Shown here piece by piece: positions 1 to 11,166 of a DNA stretch of 64,000 nucleotides. Under the pieces are notes generated by a model, which searched no databases, was not told where the DNA came from, and saw nothing but the letters and a program-made list of their open reading frames with translations. Source of the stretch: Pseudomonas parakoreensis (lineage in GTDB: Bacteria; Pseudomonadota; Gammaproteobacteria; Pseudomonadales; Pseudomonadaceae); the NCBI RefSeq assembly GCF_021602155.1, contig NZ_BQHY01000002.1, positions 62,001-126,000 on the forward strand. The letters run 5' to 3'. Every line of letters starts with the position of its first letter. Positions within the stretch are counted from its first letter, which is position 1. The position numbers and the translations under genes were made by a program.

Positions 1-227
1 CTCATGTTAGGTGGGAAGAGCCTTCATTGGCTCAACCGGTCAGTGACATTAAAAGTAGCATCCGCATGTGAATTTTCCGTGAGCTTTTTCAGTTCATTTT
101 GCGATTGCTGCGCATTTTTTGATGTAAGTCACGCCTCATTCACTCATCGCCAAAAGGCCACTACGGTTTACTGATTGATCGTCTGGGTGAAGTTGGGCAA
201 GCTCGGTGCTTTTGCGCAGAGCCCTTT

Positions 228-1043
228 ATGCATGTCGACGACGACGGCCCAGAACAGACCCCGGCCACGGCCGCTACGGTCATGCGCTATCACTTGAGCT
301 GGAAACATCGCGACCTGGACAGCGTCATGGCGCTGTACCACCCGGACGTTCAGTACAACGATTTCTTTCAGAATCGGGTGCTCGGTTTTGATGAGTTACG
401 TGAGTACGTGCGTGTCAGCATGCCGCGAGAATCCGACGAAGCGCTGGAGCATTGCGACCGGATCCGCGTGGATGGCAACACTGCCTACATTCAGTACGAA
501 GTGACCTTGCGCGGTGGCGACGGACTGGTGTCGTTCCGTTCCAGTGAAGCGATCACGGTGAAGGACGGCCTGATCTGGCGGGTCAACGAATACGCCTCGC
601 TGGTTCGCACGCCAACCGGTGGCACCGTTGCACCCAGCCAGCGTCCGGCGGTGAGTCGACTGGGCCTGTCACCGCGCCAGATCAGTTTCATGGCCGAAGA
701 CCTGCAGCAATATTTCGAACGGCAACAGCCTTACCTCGATCCCGAGCTGGATCTGCAACGGGTGGCGAAGGAGTGCGGGTACAGCCGCAATCAGATTTCC
801 TACCTGCTCAATCAGGTGCTGGGGCAGAGCTTCTATCGATACGTCAACCAGGCGCGCCTGCAGCACTTGCTCAAGTCACTGGATCACGCCACGCCACCGC
901 TGCGGATCGATGAACTGGCATTTGCCGCCGGTTTCAACTCGCTGTCGGCGTTTTACAGTTGCTTTCGCCAGCACACCGGCCAGTCGCCGAAGGCCTACGC
1001 CAAACAAATTTCTTTGCGGGCACGCGCGCAAGACAGTGATTGA
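228..1043 (+). CDS. AraC-family regulator with NTF2/SnoaL-like N-terminal domain
   Basis: A 271-residue protein in two parts. Residues about 10-125 look like an NTF2/SnoaL-type cone fold (a pattern of MALYHPDVQYNDFF, then alternating strands ending in IWRVNEYASL). Residues about 165-260 are an AraC-type double helix-turn-helix, with LDLQRVAKECGYSRNQIS as the first helix pair and a closing FAAGFNSLSAFYSCFRQHTGQSP motif region. It most likely binds DNA in response to a small ligand held by the NTF2-like part; the ligand is unknown. It lies 52 bp upstream of a PuuB-like oxidase on the same strand, so polyamine or another amine is a plausible effector (inference). The 227 bp to its left hold no convincing gene. 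The ATG at 228 is used because the NTF2 homology begins close after it; the ribosome site is weak. Confidence 0.8.
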   Translation: MHVDDDGPEQTPATAATVMRYHLSWKHRDLDSVMALYHPDVQYNDFFQNRVLGFDELREYVRVSMPRESDEALEHCDRIRVDGNTAYIQYEVTLRGGDGLVSFRSSEAITVKDGLIWRVNEYASLVRTPTGGTVAPSQRPAVSRLGLSPRQISFMAEDLQQYFERQQPYLDPELDLQRVAKECGYSRNQISYLLNQVLGQSFYRYVNQARLQHLLKSLDHATPPLRIDELAFAAGFNSLSAFYSCFRQHTGQSPKAYAKQISLRARAQDSD

Positions 1044-1095
1044 AGACTCGCACTAGGATCGACGCCATCGAAGGTTTTCAGTGGCGGAGTCTTGC

Positions 1096-2502
1096 ATGCC
1101 GGCGTGGCGCACTATCAGTTTGTGGATGGATCAACTCGACGAGCCGCTGATCGCGCGGCCGGCGCTGGAACAGGATCTGGATGTCGACGTGGCCATCATC
1201 GGCGCCGGTTATACCGGGCTGTGGACCGCGTACTACCTGAAGAAACTCGCGCCGGGTCTGGATATCGCCATCATCGAGGCGCAAACCGCCGGTTTCGGTG
1301 CGTCCGGGCGCAATGGTGGCTGGCTGATGGGCAATCTGCTGGGCGAGGATCGACTGCTCGCCGGCCTCTCGCCACAACAACGCCGCGCCTCTTTTGATCT
1401 GCTGCACAGCATCCCCGATGAAGTGGAAGTTGTCCTCGAACGTGAGGGCATCGACTGCGATTACCGCAAGGGCGGGGTGCTGTACTGCGCCGCTCGCTAC
1501 CCGGAACAGGAAGCCAGCCTGCGCGAATACCTCGACAAGCTGCACGCCCAAGGCCTGACCGACAACGATTACCGCTGGCTGAGCCCCGAACAACTGGCGC
1601 AACAGATTCGCGTGGCGAAACCCTACGGCGGCATCTATGCGCCGCACGTGGCGACGATTCACCCGGCGAAACTGGTGCGCGGTCTGGCGCGTACCGTGCA
1701 GAACATGGGCGTGAAGATCTACGAAAACAGCCCGGTCACGCACTGGCAGTCCGGTAGTTTGCGCACGGCCAGGGCCAGTGTGCGCAGCCGCTGGATCGTG
1801 CCGGCCGTTGAAGGCTATTCGGTGACGCTGCCGCCGCTGGGTCGCTATCAGTTGCCGGTGCAAAGTCTGATTGTCGCCACCGAACCACTGTCGGCTGCGA
1901 CCTGGGATGAAATCGGCCTCAACCGTGGCCAGGCCTTCAGCGAGTTCAGCCGTCAGGTCACTTATGGCCAGCGCAGTGCCGATAACCGACTGATCTTCGG
2001 CGCTCGCGGGGGCTACCAGTTCGCCGGCAAGTTGCGCCACAACTTCGATCTGACCCGCGATGAAGTCGAACTGCGGCGTTATCTGTTCGGTGAGCTGTTC
2101 CCGCAACTGAAAAACGTGCAAATCACCCACGCCTGGGGCGGCAACCTCGGCATGTCGCGGCACTTCAAGCCACACATGCTTTGCGATCGCGCCAATGGCA
2201 TCGCACTGTCCGGCGGTTATGGCGGGGAGGGCGTGGGTGCCAGCAACCTCGGCGGCCGCACCCTGGCCGATCTGATTCTGGAGCGCGACACCGAACTTGC
2301 GCAGCAGCCGTGGGTGCTGCCAGACGGCGGGATTCATGCATTGCGCGCCTGGGAGCCGGAACCGTGCCGCTGGCTCGGTTACAACGCGATCATCAAAAGT
2401 TTTGTCCACGAAGACCAGACCCTGGCCAATCCGGCCACCGCACCGTGGCGGCGCAAGCTCGCCAGTCAGGTCGCGGGCTTCATGGAAGGTTTCATGCACT
2501 AA
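1096..2502 (+). CDS. FAD-dependent amine oxidoreductase (PuuB-like, DAO family)
   Basis: A 468-residue flavoprotein of the D-amino-acid-oxidase superfamily. The dinucleotide-binding motif VAIIGAGYTGLWTAYYL is near residue 30, and the family motif GFGASGRNGGW follows. The C-terminal part has the HAWGGNLGMSRHFKPHM and SGGYGGEGVGASNLGGR regions that close the FAD site. Family members such as gamma-glutamylputrescine oxidase (PuuB) oxidise amines or N-methyl amino acids to aldehydes with release of peroxide. The ATG at 1096 is preferred over the upstream GTG at 1081 because GGAG stands six bases before it. A cupin gene and a polyamine-binding protein follow on the same strand. A paralogue is at 54657. 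The exact substrate cannot be read from the sequence. Confidence 0.88.
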   Translation: MPAWRTISLWMDQLDEPLIARPALEQDLDVDVAIIGAGYTGLWTAYYLKKLAPGLDIAIIEAQTAGFGASGRNGGWLMGNLLGEDRLLAGLSPQQRRASFDLLHSIPDEVEVVLEREGIDCDYRKGGVLYCAARYPEQEASLREYLDKLHAQGLTDNDYRWLSPEQLAQQIRVAKPYGGIYAPHVATIHPAKLVRGLARTVQNMGVKIYENSPVTHWQSGSLRTARASVRSRWIVPAVEGYSVTLPPLGRYQLPVQSLIVATEPLSAATWDEIGLNRGQAFSEFSRQVTYGQRSADNRLIFGARGGYQFAGKLRHNFDLTRDEVELRRYLFGELFPQLKNVQITHAWGGNLGMSRHFKPHMLCDRANGIALSGGYGGEGVGASNLGGRTLADLILERDTELAQQPWVLPDGGIHALRAWEPEPCRWLGYNAIIKSFVHEDQTLANPATAPWRRKLASQVAGFMEGFMH

Positions 2503-2533
2503 CCGCCGTTTTCTTCACAAGACAGGTCTCACC

Positions 2534-2878
2534 ATGAGCATTACGCAGTTCAAGAACACCGCCAGCCTGCAACTGGACCAATCCAACCCGGTCGCCCTAC
2601 CGATCGGCGAGCCGGTCGCGATGACCTCGACCACCAGCGTCGAGCGCGACGACCGCGTCGAAACCGGCGTCTGGGAATGCACCCCGGGGCGCTGGCGCCG
2701 GCAGATTACCGCGCAAGAGTTCTGCCATTTCATCTCCGGGCGTTGCACGTTTACCCCGGACAACGGCGGTGAAACCCTGCACATACAAGGTGGCGACGCA
2801 CTGATGTTGCCGGCCAACACGCTCGGCATCTGGGATATCCATGAGACCGTGCGCAAGACCTACGTCCTTATTTTCTGA
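2534..2878 (+). CDS. Small cupin-fold protein (DUF861/EutQ type)
   Basis: A 114-residue single-domain protein. It has a typical cupin pattern: a tryptophan-rich strand ETGVWECTPGRWRR, then EFCHFISGRCTFTPDNGG and a closing GDALMLPANTLGIWDIHETVRK. This matches the DUF861 cupins often found beside FAD-dependent amine oxidases, where they may bind a small molecule or assist catabolism; no reaction is established. The ATG at 2534 starts the domain directly. It is 31 bp after the oxidase and 56 bp before the polyamine-binding protein, which suggests a four-gene operon with the upstream oxidase. Longer in-frame starts lie inside the oxidase gene and are rejected. Confidence 0.8.
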   Translation: MSITQFKNTASLQLDQSNPVALPIGEPVAMTSTTSVERDDRVETGVWECTPGRWRRQITAQEFCHFISGRCTFTPDNGGETLHIQGGDALMLPANTLGIWDIHETVRKTYVLIF

Positions 2879-2886
2879 TTGTTTGA

Positions 2887-4020
<1,134 letters not shown>

Positions 4021-4032
4021 CCCACCCCAAAC

Positions 4033-4119
4033 CCTGTAGGAGCTGCCGAAGGCTGCGATCTTTAGATCTTCAAATGCAAAGATCGCAGCCTCGTTCCACT
4101 CGACAGCTCCTACAGGGGC
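4033..4119. repeat. REP palindrome pair (GTAGGAGCTGCC family)
   Basis: Two inverted arms, CTGTAGGAGCTGCCGAAGG near 4034 and its complement ending CAGCTCCTACAGG near 4117, form a long hairpin directly after the polyamine-binding protein. The right arm is the variant with a longer internal segment between GCAGCCTCG and ACAGCTCC. Elements of this form are the common REP/REPIN sequences of fluorescent pseudomonads. This one may also end transcription. Confidence 0.85.
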
Positions 4120-4120
4120 A

Positions 4121-4396
4121 GGGGTATCAGGCGCTATTAAATAGTTGATATCAATACACTGGCATCGCACTAATAGAGTGCAGGAAAGTGAGACGCGTCT
4201 AACAAAAAACAACTTACCAATATTTAATATTTAAATAGAAAATCGTCAGACAATTGGAGGCGGTGAAACCGGGTAAAACAATCTTTCGACCCCGCAGGCT
4301 TTGTTTACGGTAGTTTTGCGCAACAGTGCAATTTGATCTCAAAAAAAGGCTAGACGTATGATTTCAAATTGTGTCAGGTTCGTTACGCCTTCATTG
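4121..4396 (+). promoter_or_regulatory. AT-rich upstream region of aprA
   Basis: This gap holds no convincing gene. It is clearly more AT-rich than its neighbours, especially 4205-4245 (a run with AATATTTAATATTTAAATAG). It contains the palindrome TTGATATCAA near 4143 and a small GCACT/AGTGC hairpin near 4169. It is presumably the promoter and regulator-binding region of aprA. No confident -35/-10 pair could be picked. Confidence 0.45.
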
Positions 4397-4470
4397 GGCG
4401 AGTGATAGGACGATCTCGCCAGGGATCGTCGCTATCTGACAAAAACTGTTCCATTGCTAAACAAGGAAGT
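4397..4470 (+). promoter_or_regulatory. aprA leader: alternative hairpins and RsmA/CsrA-type site at the SD
   Basis: Two stems share bases and cannot coexist: GGCGAG (4397-4402) with CTCGCC (4415-4420), and GACGATC (4409-4415) with GATCGTC (4424-4430). The ribosome-binding segment ACAAGGAAGT at 4461-4470 matches the published RsmA/CsrA consensus A/UCANGGANGU/A at every defined position. Further GGA triplets stand at 4408-4410 and 4423-4425. This is what one expects of a Gac/Rsm-controlled exoprotease message. Binding itself is inferred. Confidence 0.6.
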
Positions 4471-4476
4471 GTGTTT

Positions 4477-5943
4477 ATGTCGAAAGTAAAAGCTAACGCT
4501 ATTGATATCACCGCAGACACATTCGTGCCTGTGGGCGCAGTGCAGTCTCTGGCGGCAACCAGCTCCGCCTGGAATCAGATCAATAGCTTCAGCCATCAAT
4601 ATGATCGTGGCGGCAACCTCACGGTCAATGGCAAACCCTCCTTTTCCGTCGACCAGGCCGCAACCCAATTGCTGCGCGACGGCGCTGCCTATCAGGACAA
4701 GGATGGCAGCGGCAAGATCGAACTCACCTACACGTTCCTGACTTCGGTATCGTCCAGCACGATGAACAAGCACGGGATCACAGGGTTCAGCCAGTTCAGT
4801 AATCAACAGAAAGCCCAGGCCGTGCTCGCCATGCAATCCTGGGCCGATGTGGCCAACGTCACCTTTACCGAGAAAGCCACTGGCGGTGACGGCCACATGA
4901 CCTTCGCCAACTACAGCGGTGGCGTGGACGGCGCAGCAGCGTTCGCCTACCTGCCGGGTACCGGTCCTGGTTACGACGGCACTTCGTGGTACTTGATCAA
5001 CAGCGGTTACACCCAGAACAAGACCCCGGACCTGAACAACTACGGTCGTCAGACCCTGACCCACGAAATCGGCCACACCCTTGGCCTGGCGCACCCGGGC
5101 GACTACAACGCCGGCAACGGCAACCCGACCTACAATGACGCCACCTACGGGCAAGACACCCGCGGCTACAGCGTCATGAGCTACTGGAGCGAAAGCAATA
5201 CCAGCCAGAACTTCAGCAAGGGCGGCGTAGAAGCCTATTCCTCAGGCCCGCTGATGGACGACATTGCAGCGATCCAGAAACTCTACGGCGCCAACATGAG
5301 CACCCGTACCGGTGATACGACCTACGGCTTCAACTCCAACGCCGGTCGCGATTTCCTCAGCGCCTCGTCGTCGAGCGACAAGCTGGTGTTCTCGGTGTGG
5401 GATGCGGGCGGCAAGGACACCTTCGACTTCTCGGGTTTCACCCAGAACCAGAAGATCAACCTCAATGAAGCCTCGTTCTCCGACGTGGGCGGCATGATCG
5501 GTAACGTATCCATCGCCAAGGGCGTGACCATCGAGAACGCCATCGGCGGTTCGGGCAACGACCTGCTGATCGGTAACAGTGCGTCCAACGAGCTCAAGGG
5601 CGGTGCCGGCAACGACATCATCTACGGCGCCGGTGGTGCGGACAAACTGTGGGGCGGTTCGGGTTCGGACACTTTCGTGTTCGCCTCCAGCTCCGACTCC
5701 AAGCCGGGTGCAATCGACCAGATCCTCGATTTCGTCAGCGGTCTGGACAAAATCGACCTGAGTGCCATCACCAACGGCTCCGGCCTGCACTTTGTCAGCA
5801 GCTTCACCGGTTCGGCCGGCGACGCGATCCTGACCTCGTCGGGCGGCAACAGCCTGTTGTCGGTGGACTTCTCCGGGCACGGCGTGGCGGACTTCCAGGT
5901 CAGCACCGTTGGCCAGGCAGCGACCAGCGACATCGTGGCGTGA
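4477..5943 (+). CDS. aprA: Secreted alkaline metalloprotease, serralysin family
   Basis: A 488-residue zinc endopeptidase of the serralysin (M10B) family, the AprA/AprX protease of pseudomonads. The zinc site [12 protein letters not shown] begins at residue 196, and the Met-turn SVMSYW has its Met at about 234. A glycine-rich RTX calcium-binding roll follows at about 355-400 ([35 protein letters not shown]). There is no N-terminal signal peptide; the C-terminal part carries the type I secretion signal, consistent with aprDEF downstream. The ATG at 4477 has AAGG 10 bases upstream and gives the usual family length. An upstream TTG-initiated extension to 4369 is rejected because it has no homology-like content and would read through the leader structure. 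A terminator-like hairpin follows the stop codon. Confidence 0.97.
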   Translation: MSKVKANAIDITADTFVPVGAVQSLAATSSAWNQINSFSHQYDRGGNLTVNGKPSFSVDQAATQLLRDGAAYQDKDGSGKIELTYTFLTSVSSSTMNKHGITGFSQFSNQQKAQAVLAMQSWADVANVTFTEKATGGDGHMTFANYSGGVDGAAAFAYLPGTGPGYDGTSWYLINSGYTQNKTPDLNNYGRQTLTHEIGHTLGLAHPGDYNAGNGNPTYNDATYGQDTRGYSVMSYWSESNTSQNFSKGGVEAYSSGPLMDDIAAIQKLYGANMSTRTGDTTYGFNSNAGRDFLSASSSSDKLVFSVWDAGGKDTFDFSGFTQNQKINLNEASFSDVGGMIGNVSIAKGVTIENAIGGSGNDLLIGNSASNELKGGAGNDIIYGAGGADKLWGGSGSDTFVFASSSDSKPGAIDQILDFVSGLDKIDLSAITNGSGLHFVSSFTGSAGDAILTSSGGNSLLSVDFSGHGVADFQVSTVGQAATSDIVA

Positions 5944-5952
5944 TGTAAACGG

Positions 5953-5985
5953 GAAAGCGGCGCTTCATGCGTCGCTTTCTTTGCT
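5953..5985 (+). terminator. Terminator-like hairpin after aprA
   Basis: GAAAGCGGCG (5953-5962) pairs with CGTCGCTTTC (5970-5979) with one G-U pair and a 7-base loop. A T-rich tail, TTTCTTTGCTT, follows. It lies between aprA and inh and could make aprA the most abundant message of the cluster while letting some transcripts continue. Confidence 0.65.
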
Positions 5986-6035
5986 TGCATCGTTTTGATG
6001 GCTGGGCAAGGCTAGGTGCCGGAGCGAATTTTCTG

Positions 6036-6464
6036 ATGATCCGTAAAGTTTTTACCTACAAGGGAATGGCGTGGCTTTCGGCGGCGCTGATCATGATTTC
6101 TGGAGAAGCAACCATGGCAAGCAGCCTCAGACTGGAAGACCCCTCCGTGTTCGCCGGGCAGTGGCAGGCGATTCTGACTGCGCCCGATGACGCCCCAGAG
6201 GCGCAGGCATTGCAGGATAAACCCTCGAACACCTGTCTGATCGATCTGGAACCCAACCAGACACTGGGCAAGGGCGCCGAATGCCTGGGGGCATGGCTTG
6301 AGCAAGCGCCAGTCGGCTGGTTTCCTGATCCGGACGGCCTGTCGATTACCGGCAAGGAAGGTTCAAGAATCCAGTTCTTCAGCCGACAACGTGATGGGCT
6401 TTATCTGAGCACTTTGAAGTCGGGACTGGTGATTACGCTGACGCGCCATACACCGCAGCCGTGA
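6036..6464 (+). CDS. inh: Periplasmic alkaline protease inhibitor
   Basis: A 142-residue precursor with a signal-like hydrophobic segment (MAWLSAALIMISG) ending near MAS, followed by an about 115-residue domain. This looks like the Inh/AprI beta-barrel inhibitor of serralysins: the mature part begins SLRLEDPSVFAGQWQAIL, has a conserved NTCLIDLEPNQTLG with cysteine and a second cysteine in GAECLGAW, and ends LVITLTRH. The inhibitor protects the periplasm from stray protease by inserting its N-terminal strand into the active site. Its place between aprA and aprD is the standard one. The ATG at 6036 has GGAG upstream; a longer start at 5967 would lie in the terminator hairpin. Confidence 0.88.
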   Translation: MIRKVFTYKGMAWLSAALIMISGEATMASSLRLEDPSVFAGQWQAILTAPDDAPEAQALQDKPSNTCLIDLEPNQTLGKGAECLGAWLEQAPVGWFPDPDGLSITGKEGSRIQFFSRQRDGLYLSTLKSGLVITLTRHTPQP

Positions 6465-6667
6465 ACAACGGTACCGACTGAACCGTTGACTATAAGGTTT
6501 GATGTTGCAGTTATAAGCAACAGCTCAATGCAACGAGTGGCGTTGAACTGTTGAAAGTTGTTATTGAAGTGTAAGTGCAAGTTGCAAGAACCCGTCCGGT
6601 CTGTGCACGGATAATTAATAGAAGCGTCTCGCCAAAGAATGGCGGGGATTACATTCAGGAATAATCA

Positions 6668-8443
6668 ATGAAGATGGCGAAGGCCCCAGCCACCGCTCCC
6701 TTATTCAAGGCTTTGGGTGACTATAAAAGCATTCTGATCAGCGTTGGGTGCTTTACCGCACTGATTAACGTGCTGATGCTGGTGCCCTCCATTTATATGC
6801 TGCAGGTCTACGACCGCGTGCTGTCTTCGCAGAACGAAACCACCCTGGCGATGTTGTCCTTGATGGTGGTCGGCTTTTTCGCCTTCATCGGCATGCTGGA
6901 AGTGGTGCGCAGTTTCATCGTGATCCGCATCGGCAGCCAACTGGAGCGCCGCTTCAACCTGCGGGTGTATCAGGCAGCGTTCGAGCGCAACCTGTTCAAG
7001 GGCGAGGGTAACGCCGGGCAATCGCTGGGCGACCTGACCCACATTCGCCAATTCGTCACCGGCCCGGCCCTGTTCGCGTTTTTCGACGCGCCGTGGTTCC
7101 CGGTCTATCTGTTCGTGATTTACCTGTTCAACGTCTGGCTCGGGGTCCTCGCCACGGCGGGTGCGCTGCTGCTGATCGCGCTGGCGTGCCTCAACGAATA
7201 CATGACCAAGAAGCCGCTGGGCGAAGCTGCCGGTTACTCGCAGAAATCCAGTCAACTGGCGACCAGTCACCTGCACAACGCGGAAACCATTCAGGCCATG
7301 GGCATGCTTGGCGCGTTGCGCAAGCGCTGGTTCGGCGTGCATTCGCGCTTCCTCGGTCTGCAGAATCAGGCCAGCGACACTGGTGCGGTGATCAGCTCAA
7401 TCAGCAAGACCCTGCGCCTGTGCCTGCAATCGCTGGTGCTGGGCCTCGGTGCGTTGCTGGTGATCAAGGGCGACATGACGGCCGGGATGATGATCGCCGG
7501 TTCGATCCTGATGGGCCGGGTGCTGAGCCCGATCGATCAGTTGATCGCCGTCTGGAAACAGTGGAGCGGGGCGAAGCTCGCCTACCGCCGTCTGGATGCC
7601 TTGCTGCAGGCGTTCCCGCCGAGCGACGAGGCCATGGCGTTGCCTGCGCCAAAGGGCCAGATTGCCTTTGAGCAAGTCAGTGCCGGCCCACCGGGGCAAC
7701 GCGCGGCGACCCTGCACATGGTCAACTTCGCGATTGGCGCGGGCGAAGTGCTGGGCGTGCTCGGCGCTTCCGGGTCCGGCAAGTCGACCCTGGCCCGAGT
7801 GCTGGTCGGCGTGTGGCCGACCCTGGGTGGCACGGTGCGCCTGGACGGTGCCGACATCCATCGCTGGAACCGCGATGAGCTCGGCCCGTACATCGGCTAC
7901 CTGCCACAAGACATCGAACTGTTCAGCGGCAGCATCGCCGAAAACATTGCCCGGTTCAGTGAAGCCAACCCGGAAAAGGTCGTGGCTGCCGCGCAACAGG
8001 CTGGCGTGCACGAGATGATTCTGCGGATGCCGCAAGGTTATGACACACAGTTGGGCGAGGACGGCAGCGGTCTGTCCGGCGGCCAGAAACAACGTGTCGC
8101 ATTGGCGCGCGCCCTGTATGGCGACCCGAGCCTGGTGGTGCTGGATGAGCCGAACTCCAATCTCGACACCGTCGGTGAGGCTGCGCTGGCCAGCGCCATC
8201 GCCCAGCTCAAGGCCAAGGGCACTACCGTGGTGCTGGTCACACACCGCTCTTCGGTACTCGCCCAGGCCGACAAGTTGCTGGTGCTCAACGACGGTCGTC
8301 TGCAGGCATTCGGTAACAGTCAGGACGTACTCAAGGCGCTGTCCGGCGCTCAGGAACAATCACGGGAAAAATCTACGCAGGCACCGGGCGGGCTCAGCAT
8401 GAGCCGGCAGTACCAGCCCACGACAAGGAATTCGGGTGTATGA
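6668..8443 (+). CDS. aprD: Type I secretion ABC transporter, ATPase/permease
   Basis: A 591-residue inner-membrane exporter subunit of the PrtD/AprD family. An N-terminal membrane domain with about six helices lies between residues 20 and 320. The ATPase domain follows, with Walker [10 protein letters not shown] (Lys about 372), ABC signature LSGGQKQR, Walker B LVVLDEPN and a switch His in VTHRSS. It lacks the peptidase-like extension of some type I ATPases, as expected for RTX proteases and lipases. It powers one-step export of AprA and very likely the two RTX lipases. AGGA stands 8 bases before the ATG. The stop overlaps the start of aprE by four bases (ATGA). Confidence 0.95.
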   Translation: MKMAKAPATAPLFKALGDYKSILISVGCFTALINVLMLVPSIYMLQVYDRVLSSQNETTLAMLSLMVVGFFAFIGMLEVVRSFIVIRIGSQLERRFNLRVYQAAFERNLFKGEGNAGQSLGDLTHIRQFVTGPALFAFFDAPWFPVYLFVIYLFNVWLGVLATAGALLLIALACLNEYMTKKPLGEAAGYSQKSSQLATSHLHNAETIQAMGMLGALRKRWFGVHSRFLGLQNQASDTGAVISSISKTLRLCLQSLVLGLGALLVIKGDMTAGMMIAGSILMGRVLSPIDQLIAVWKQWSGAKLAYRRLDALLQAFPPSDEAMALPAPKGQIAFEQVSAGPPGQRAATLHMVNFAIGAGEVLGVLGASGSGKSTLARVLVGVWPTLGGTVRLDGADIHRWNRDELGPYIGYLPQDIELFSGSIAENIARFSEANPEKVVAAAQQAGVHEMILRMPQGYDTQLGEDGSGLSGGQKQRVALARALYGDPSLVVLDEPNSNLDTVGEAALASAIAQLKAKGTTVVLVTHRSSVLAQADKLLVLNDGRLQAFGNSQDVLKALSGAQEQSREKSTQAPGGLSMSRQYQPTTRNSGV

Positions 8444-9789
8444 GCAGCGCCAGCATGAACACTGAAAACGAAGCCTCCATGGAACACGCATACGTCACCG
8501 AGCGCCCGGAGCGCGATGCGAGATTCTTCGCGCGCATGGGCTGGATTCTGGCCATCGTCGGCGCTGGCAGTTTCTTCACCTGGGCCGCACTGGCGCCGCT
8601 GGATCAAGGCATTCCGGTGCAGGGCACCGTGGTGGTGTCGGGCAAGCGCAAAGCCGTGCAGTCGATGAGCAGCGGCGTGGTCAGCCGGATTCTGGTGCGC
8701 GAAGGCGAGATCGTCAAACAGGGCCAGCCACTGTTCCGCCTCGACCAGACCCAGGTCGCGGCCGACGTGCAGTCGCTGCAAGCCCAGTACCGCATGGCTT
8801 GGGCCAGCCTCGCGCGTTGGCAGGCCGAGCGCGATAACCTCAAGCAGGTGACCTTTCCGGCAGAGTTGAGCAATGATCCGGATCCGCGTCTGGCGCTGGT
8901 CCTTGAAGGCCAGCGTCAACTGTTCAGCAGCCGCCGCGAAGCGTTCTACCGCGAACAGGCCGGCCTGCGCGCCAGCATCGAAGGTGCCACCGCGCAACTG
9001 GCGGGCATGCGTCGCGCCCGCACCGACCTCAACGCCCAGGCCGATTCGCTGCAGCAGCAACTGAGCAACCTGCAGCCGCTGGCGGACAACGGCTACATCC
9101 CGCGCAACCGCTTGATGGAGTACCAGCGGCAGCTGTCGCAAGTGCAGCAGCAACTGGCGGAAAACACCGGTGAAAGCGGCCGGGTGGAGCAGGGCATCCT
9201 CGAATCGCGCCTGAAGCTGCAACAGCATGGCGAGGAATATCAGAAGGAAGTGCGCACGCAACTGGCCGACGCGCAGCTCAAAAGCGTGACCCTGTCCGAG
9301 CAACTGACTTCGGCCGGTTTCGACCTGCAGCACAGCGAGATCCTCGCCACCGCCGATGGCGTGGCGGTCAACCTCGGCGTACACACCGAAGGTGCCGTGG
9401 TGCGTCAGGGCGAAACCCTGCTGGAGATCGTCCCGCAAGGCACCACCCTGGAAGTCGAAGGGCACTTGCCGATCAATCTGATCGACAAGGTTGGCACGCA
9501 TCTGCCGGTCGATATCCTGTTTACCGCGTTCAACCAGAGCAAGACCCCGCGCGTGCCGGGTGAGGTCAGCCTGATTTCCGCCGACCAGATGGTCGACGAG
9601 AAAACCGGCGTGCCGTACTACGTGTTGCGCAGCAGCGTCAGTGATCAGGCGATGGAAAAACTCCACGGCCTGGTGATCAAGCCCGGTATGCCGGCGGAAA
9701 TGTTCGTGCGCACGGGCGAACGTTCACTGCTCAACTACCTGTTCAAACCGCTGCTCGATCGGGCCGGCTCCGCGTTGACCGAAGAATAA
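8440..9789 (+). CDS. aprE: Type I secretion membrane fusion protein (HlyD family)
   Basis: A 449-residue adaptor of the HlyD/PrtE family. One transmembrane helix at about residues 28-50 follows a short cytoplasmic tail. A lipoyl/barrel half-motif ([18 protein letters not shown]) comes next, then a long coiled coil at about 100-290 rich in Q, L and A. The second half of the barrel-sandwich domain has the [15 protein letters not shown] segment. It bridges AprD to the outer-membrane channel AprF. Translation is probably coupled to aprD through the 4-base overlap, and aprF starts 2 bases after its stop. Confidence 0.95.
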   Translation: MSSASMNTENEASMEHAYVTERPERDARFFARMGWILAIVGAGSFFTWAALAPLDQGIPVQGTVVVSGKRKAVQSMSSGVVSRILVREGEIVKQGQPLFRLDQTQVAADVQSLQAQYRMAWASLARWQAERDNLKQVTFPAELSNDPDPRLALVLEGQRQLFSSRREAFYREQAGLRASIEGATAQLAGMRRARTDLNAQADSLQQQLSNLQPLADNGYIPRNRLMEYQRQLSQVQQQLAENTGESGRVEQGILESRLKLQQHGEEYQKEVRTQLADAQLKSVTLSEQLTSAGFDLQHSEILATADGVAVNLGVHTEGAVVRQGETLLEIVPQGTTLEVEGHLPINLIDKVGTHLPVDILFTAFNQSKTPRVPGEVSLISADQMVDEKTGVPYYVLRSSVSDQAMEKLHGLVIKPGMPAEMFVRTGERSLLNYLFKPLLDRAGSALTEE

Positions 9790-9791
9790 GG

Positions 9792-11156
9792 ATGTTCGGC
9801 TGTATGAATAAGCTTTCGATGTTGGGGGCGGCGTTCGCGCTGCTCGCAGGAAACAGCGCACTGGCGGCCATGGGGCCATTCGAGGTCTACGAACAGGCAT
9901 TGCGCAACGATCCGGTGTTCCTCGGCGCGATCAAGGAGCGCGACGCGGGCCTGGAAAACCGCATCATCGGCCGCGCCGGACTGTTGCCAAGACTGGGTTA
10001 CAACTACAACCGGGGTCACAACACCTCGAAGGCCACGCAACTGACCGCTCGCGGCAACCTGACCGAAGACCGCAACTACAACAGCTATGGCTCGACCCTG
10101 ACCTTGCAGCAACCGTTGCTCGACTACGAAGCTTATGCGGCGTATCGCAAAGGCGTGGCGCAGTCGCTGTTCGCCGACGAGGCGTTTCGCGGCAAGAGTC
10201 AGGAGCTGCTGGTACGGGTGCTGGACAACTACACCAAGGCCTTGTTCGCCCAGGATCAGATCGACATCGCCCAGGCCAAGAAGAAGGCTTACGAGCAACA
10301 GTTCCAGCAGAACGAACACATGTTCAAACAGGGCGAGGGCACGCGCACCGACATTCTGGAAGCCGAGTCGCGCTACGAACTGGCGACCGCCGAAGAGATC
10401 GAGGCGCGCAACGAGCAGGACGCCGCGCTGCGTGAACTGGGCGCGCTGGTCGGCGTGCAGACAGTGGATATCAGCGAGCTGGCACCACTGGATCAGAACT
10501 TCCAGACCTTCGCGTTGATGCCGGCCAACTACGACACCTGGCATGAGCTGGCGATCAGTAACAACCCCAATCTGGCGTCGCAACGGCAAGCGGTAGAAGT
10601 GGCCAAGTACGAAGTCGAGCGCAACCGCGCCGGGCACCTGCCGAAAGTCAGTGCCTATGCGTCGATCCGCAAGACTGAATCGGACAGCGGCAACACCTAT
10701 AACCAGCGCTACGACACCAACACCATCGGCTTTGAAGTCAACGTCCCACTGTATGCCGGTGGCGGGGTGTCGGCCTCGACCCGTCAGGCCAGCCGCACCA
10801 TGGAGCAGGCGGAATACGAACTCGACGGCAAGACCCGCGAAACCTTGATCGAACTGCGCCGCCAGTTCAGCGCCTGCCTGTCGGGCGTCAACAAATTGCG
10901 CGCCTACCAGAAGGCCCTGGCGTCGGCTGAAGCGCTGGTGGTGTCGACCAGGCAAAGCATTCTTGGCGGTGAACGGACGAACCTCGATGCGTTGAACGCC
11001 GAACAGCAACTGTTTACCACCCGCCGCGATCTGGCTCAGGCACGCTACGACTATCTGATGGCCTGGACCAAACTGCATTACTACGCGGGAACCTTGAACG
11101 AACAGGATCTGGCGCGGGTGGATGAGGCGTTCGGACAAGGCCCGAAAACCCAGTAA
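9792..11156 (+). CDS. aprF: Type I secretion outer membrane channel (TolC family)
   Basis: A 454-residue TolC-like protein. A signal peptide ends near NSALAA. The mature start MGPFEVYEQALRNDPVFLGA is typical of the outer membrane efflux/secretion family, and two repeats of long amphipathic helices follow (conserved GEGTRTDILEAESRYELA and ERTNLDALNAEQQLF turns). It forms the outer-membrane exit duct for AprDE. Two ATG codons (9792 and 9804) are possible; the second leaves a more usual signal peptide, MNKLSMLGAAFALLAG. Downstream REP sequences mark a likely break before the autotransporter genes. Confidence 0.94.
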   Translation: MFGCMNKLSMLGAAFALLAGNSALAAMGPFEVYEQALRNDPVFLGAIKERDAGLENRIIGRAGLLPRLGYNYNRGHNTSKATQLTARGNLTEDRNYNSYGSTLTLQQPLLDYEAYAAYRKGVAQSLFADEAFRGKSQELLVRVLDNYTKALFAQDQIDIAQAKKKAYEQQFQQNEHMFKQGEGTRTDILEAESRYELATAEEIEARNEQDAALRELGALVGVQTVDISELAPLDQNFQTFALMPANYDTWHELAISNNPNLASQRQAVEVAKYEVERNRAGHLPKVSAYASIRKTESDSGNTYNQRYDTNTIGFEVNVPLYAGGGVSASTRQASRTMEQAEYELDGKTRETLIELRRQFSACLSGVNKLRAYQKALASAEALVVSTRQSILGGERTNLDALNAEQQLFTTRRDLAQARYDYLMAWTKLHYYAGTLNEQDLARVDEAFGQGPKTQ

Positions 11157-11166
11157 CACTGAAAAT

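Noticed and set aside
206-391. A 61-codon frame at the start of the AraC-type gene
   Set aside because: Arg-rich shadow in another frame of the NTF2-AraC coding region.
1078-2499. A 473-codon minus-strand frame opposite the first FAD oxidase
   Set aside because: Mirror frame of a real gene in GC-rich DNA; no motif, and the forward frame has clear FAD motifs.
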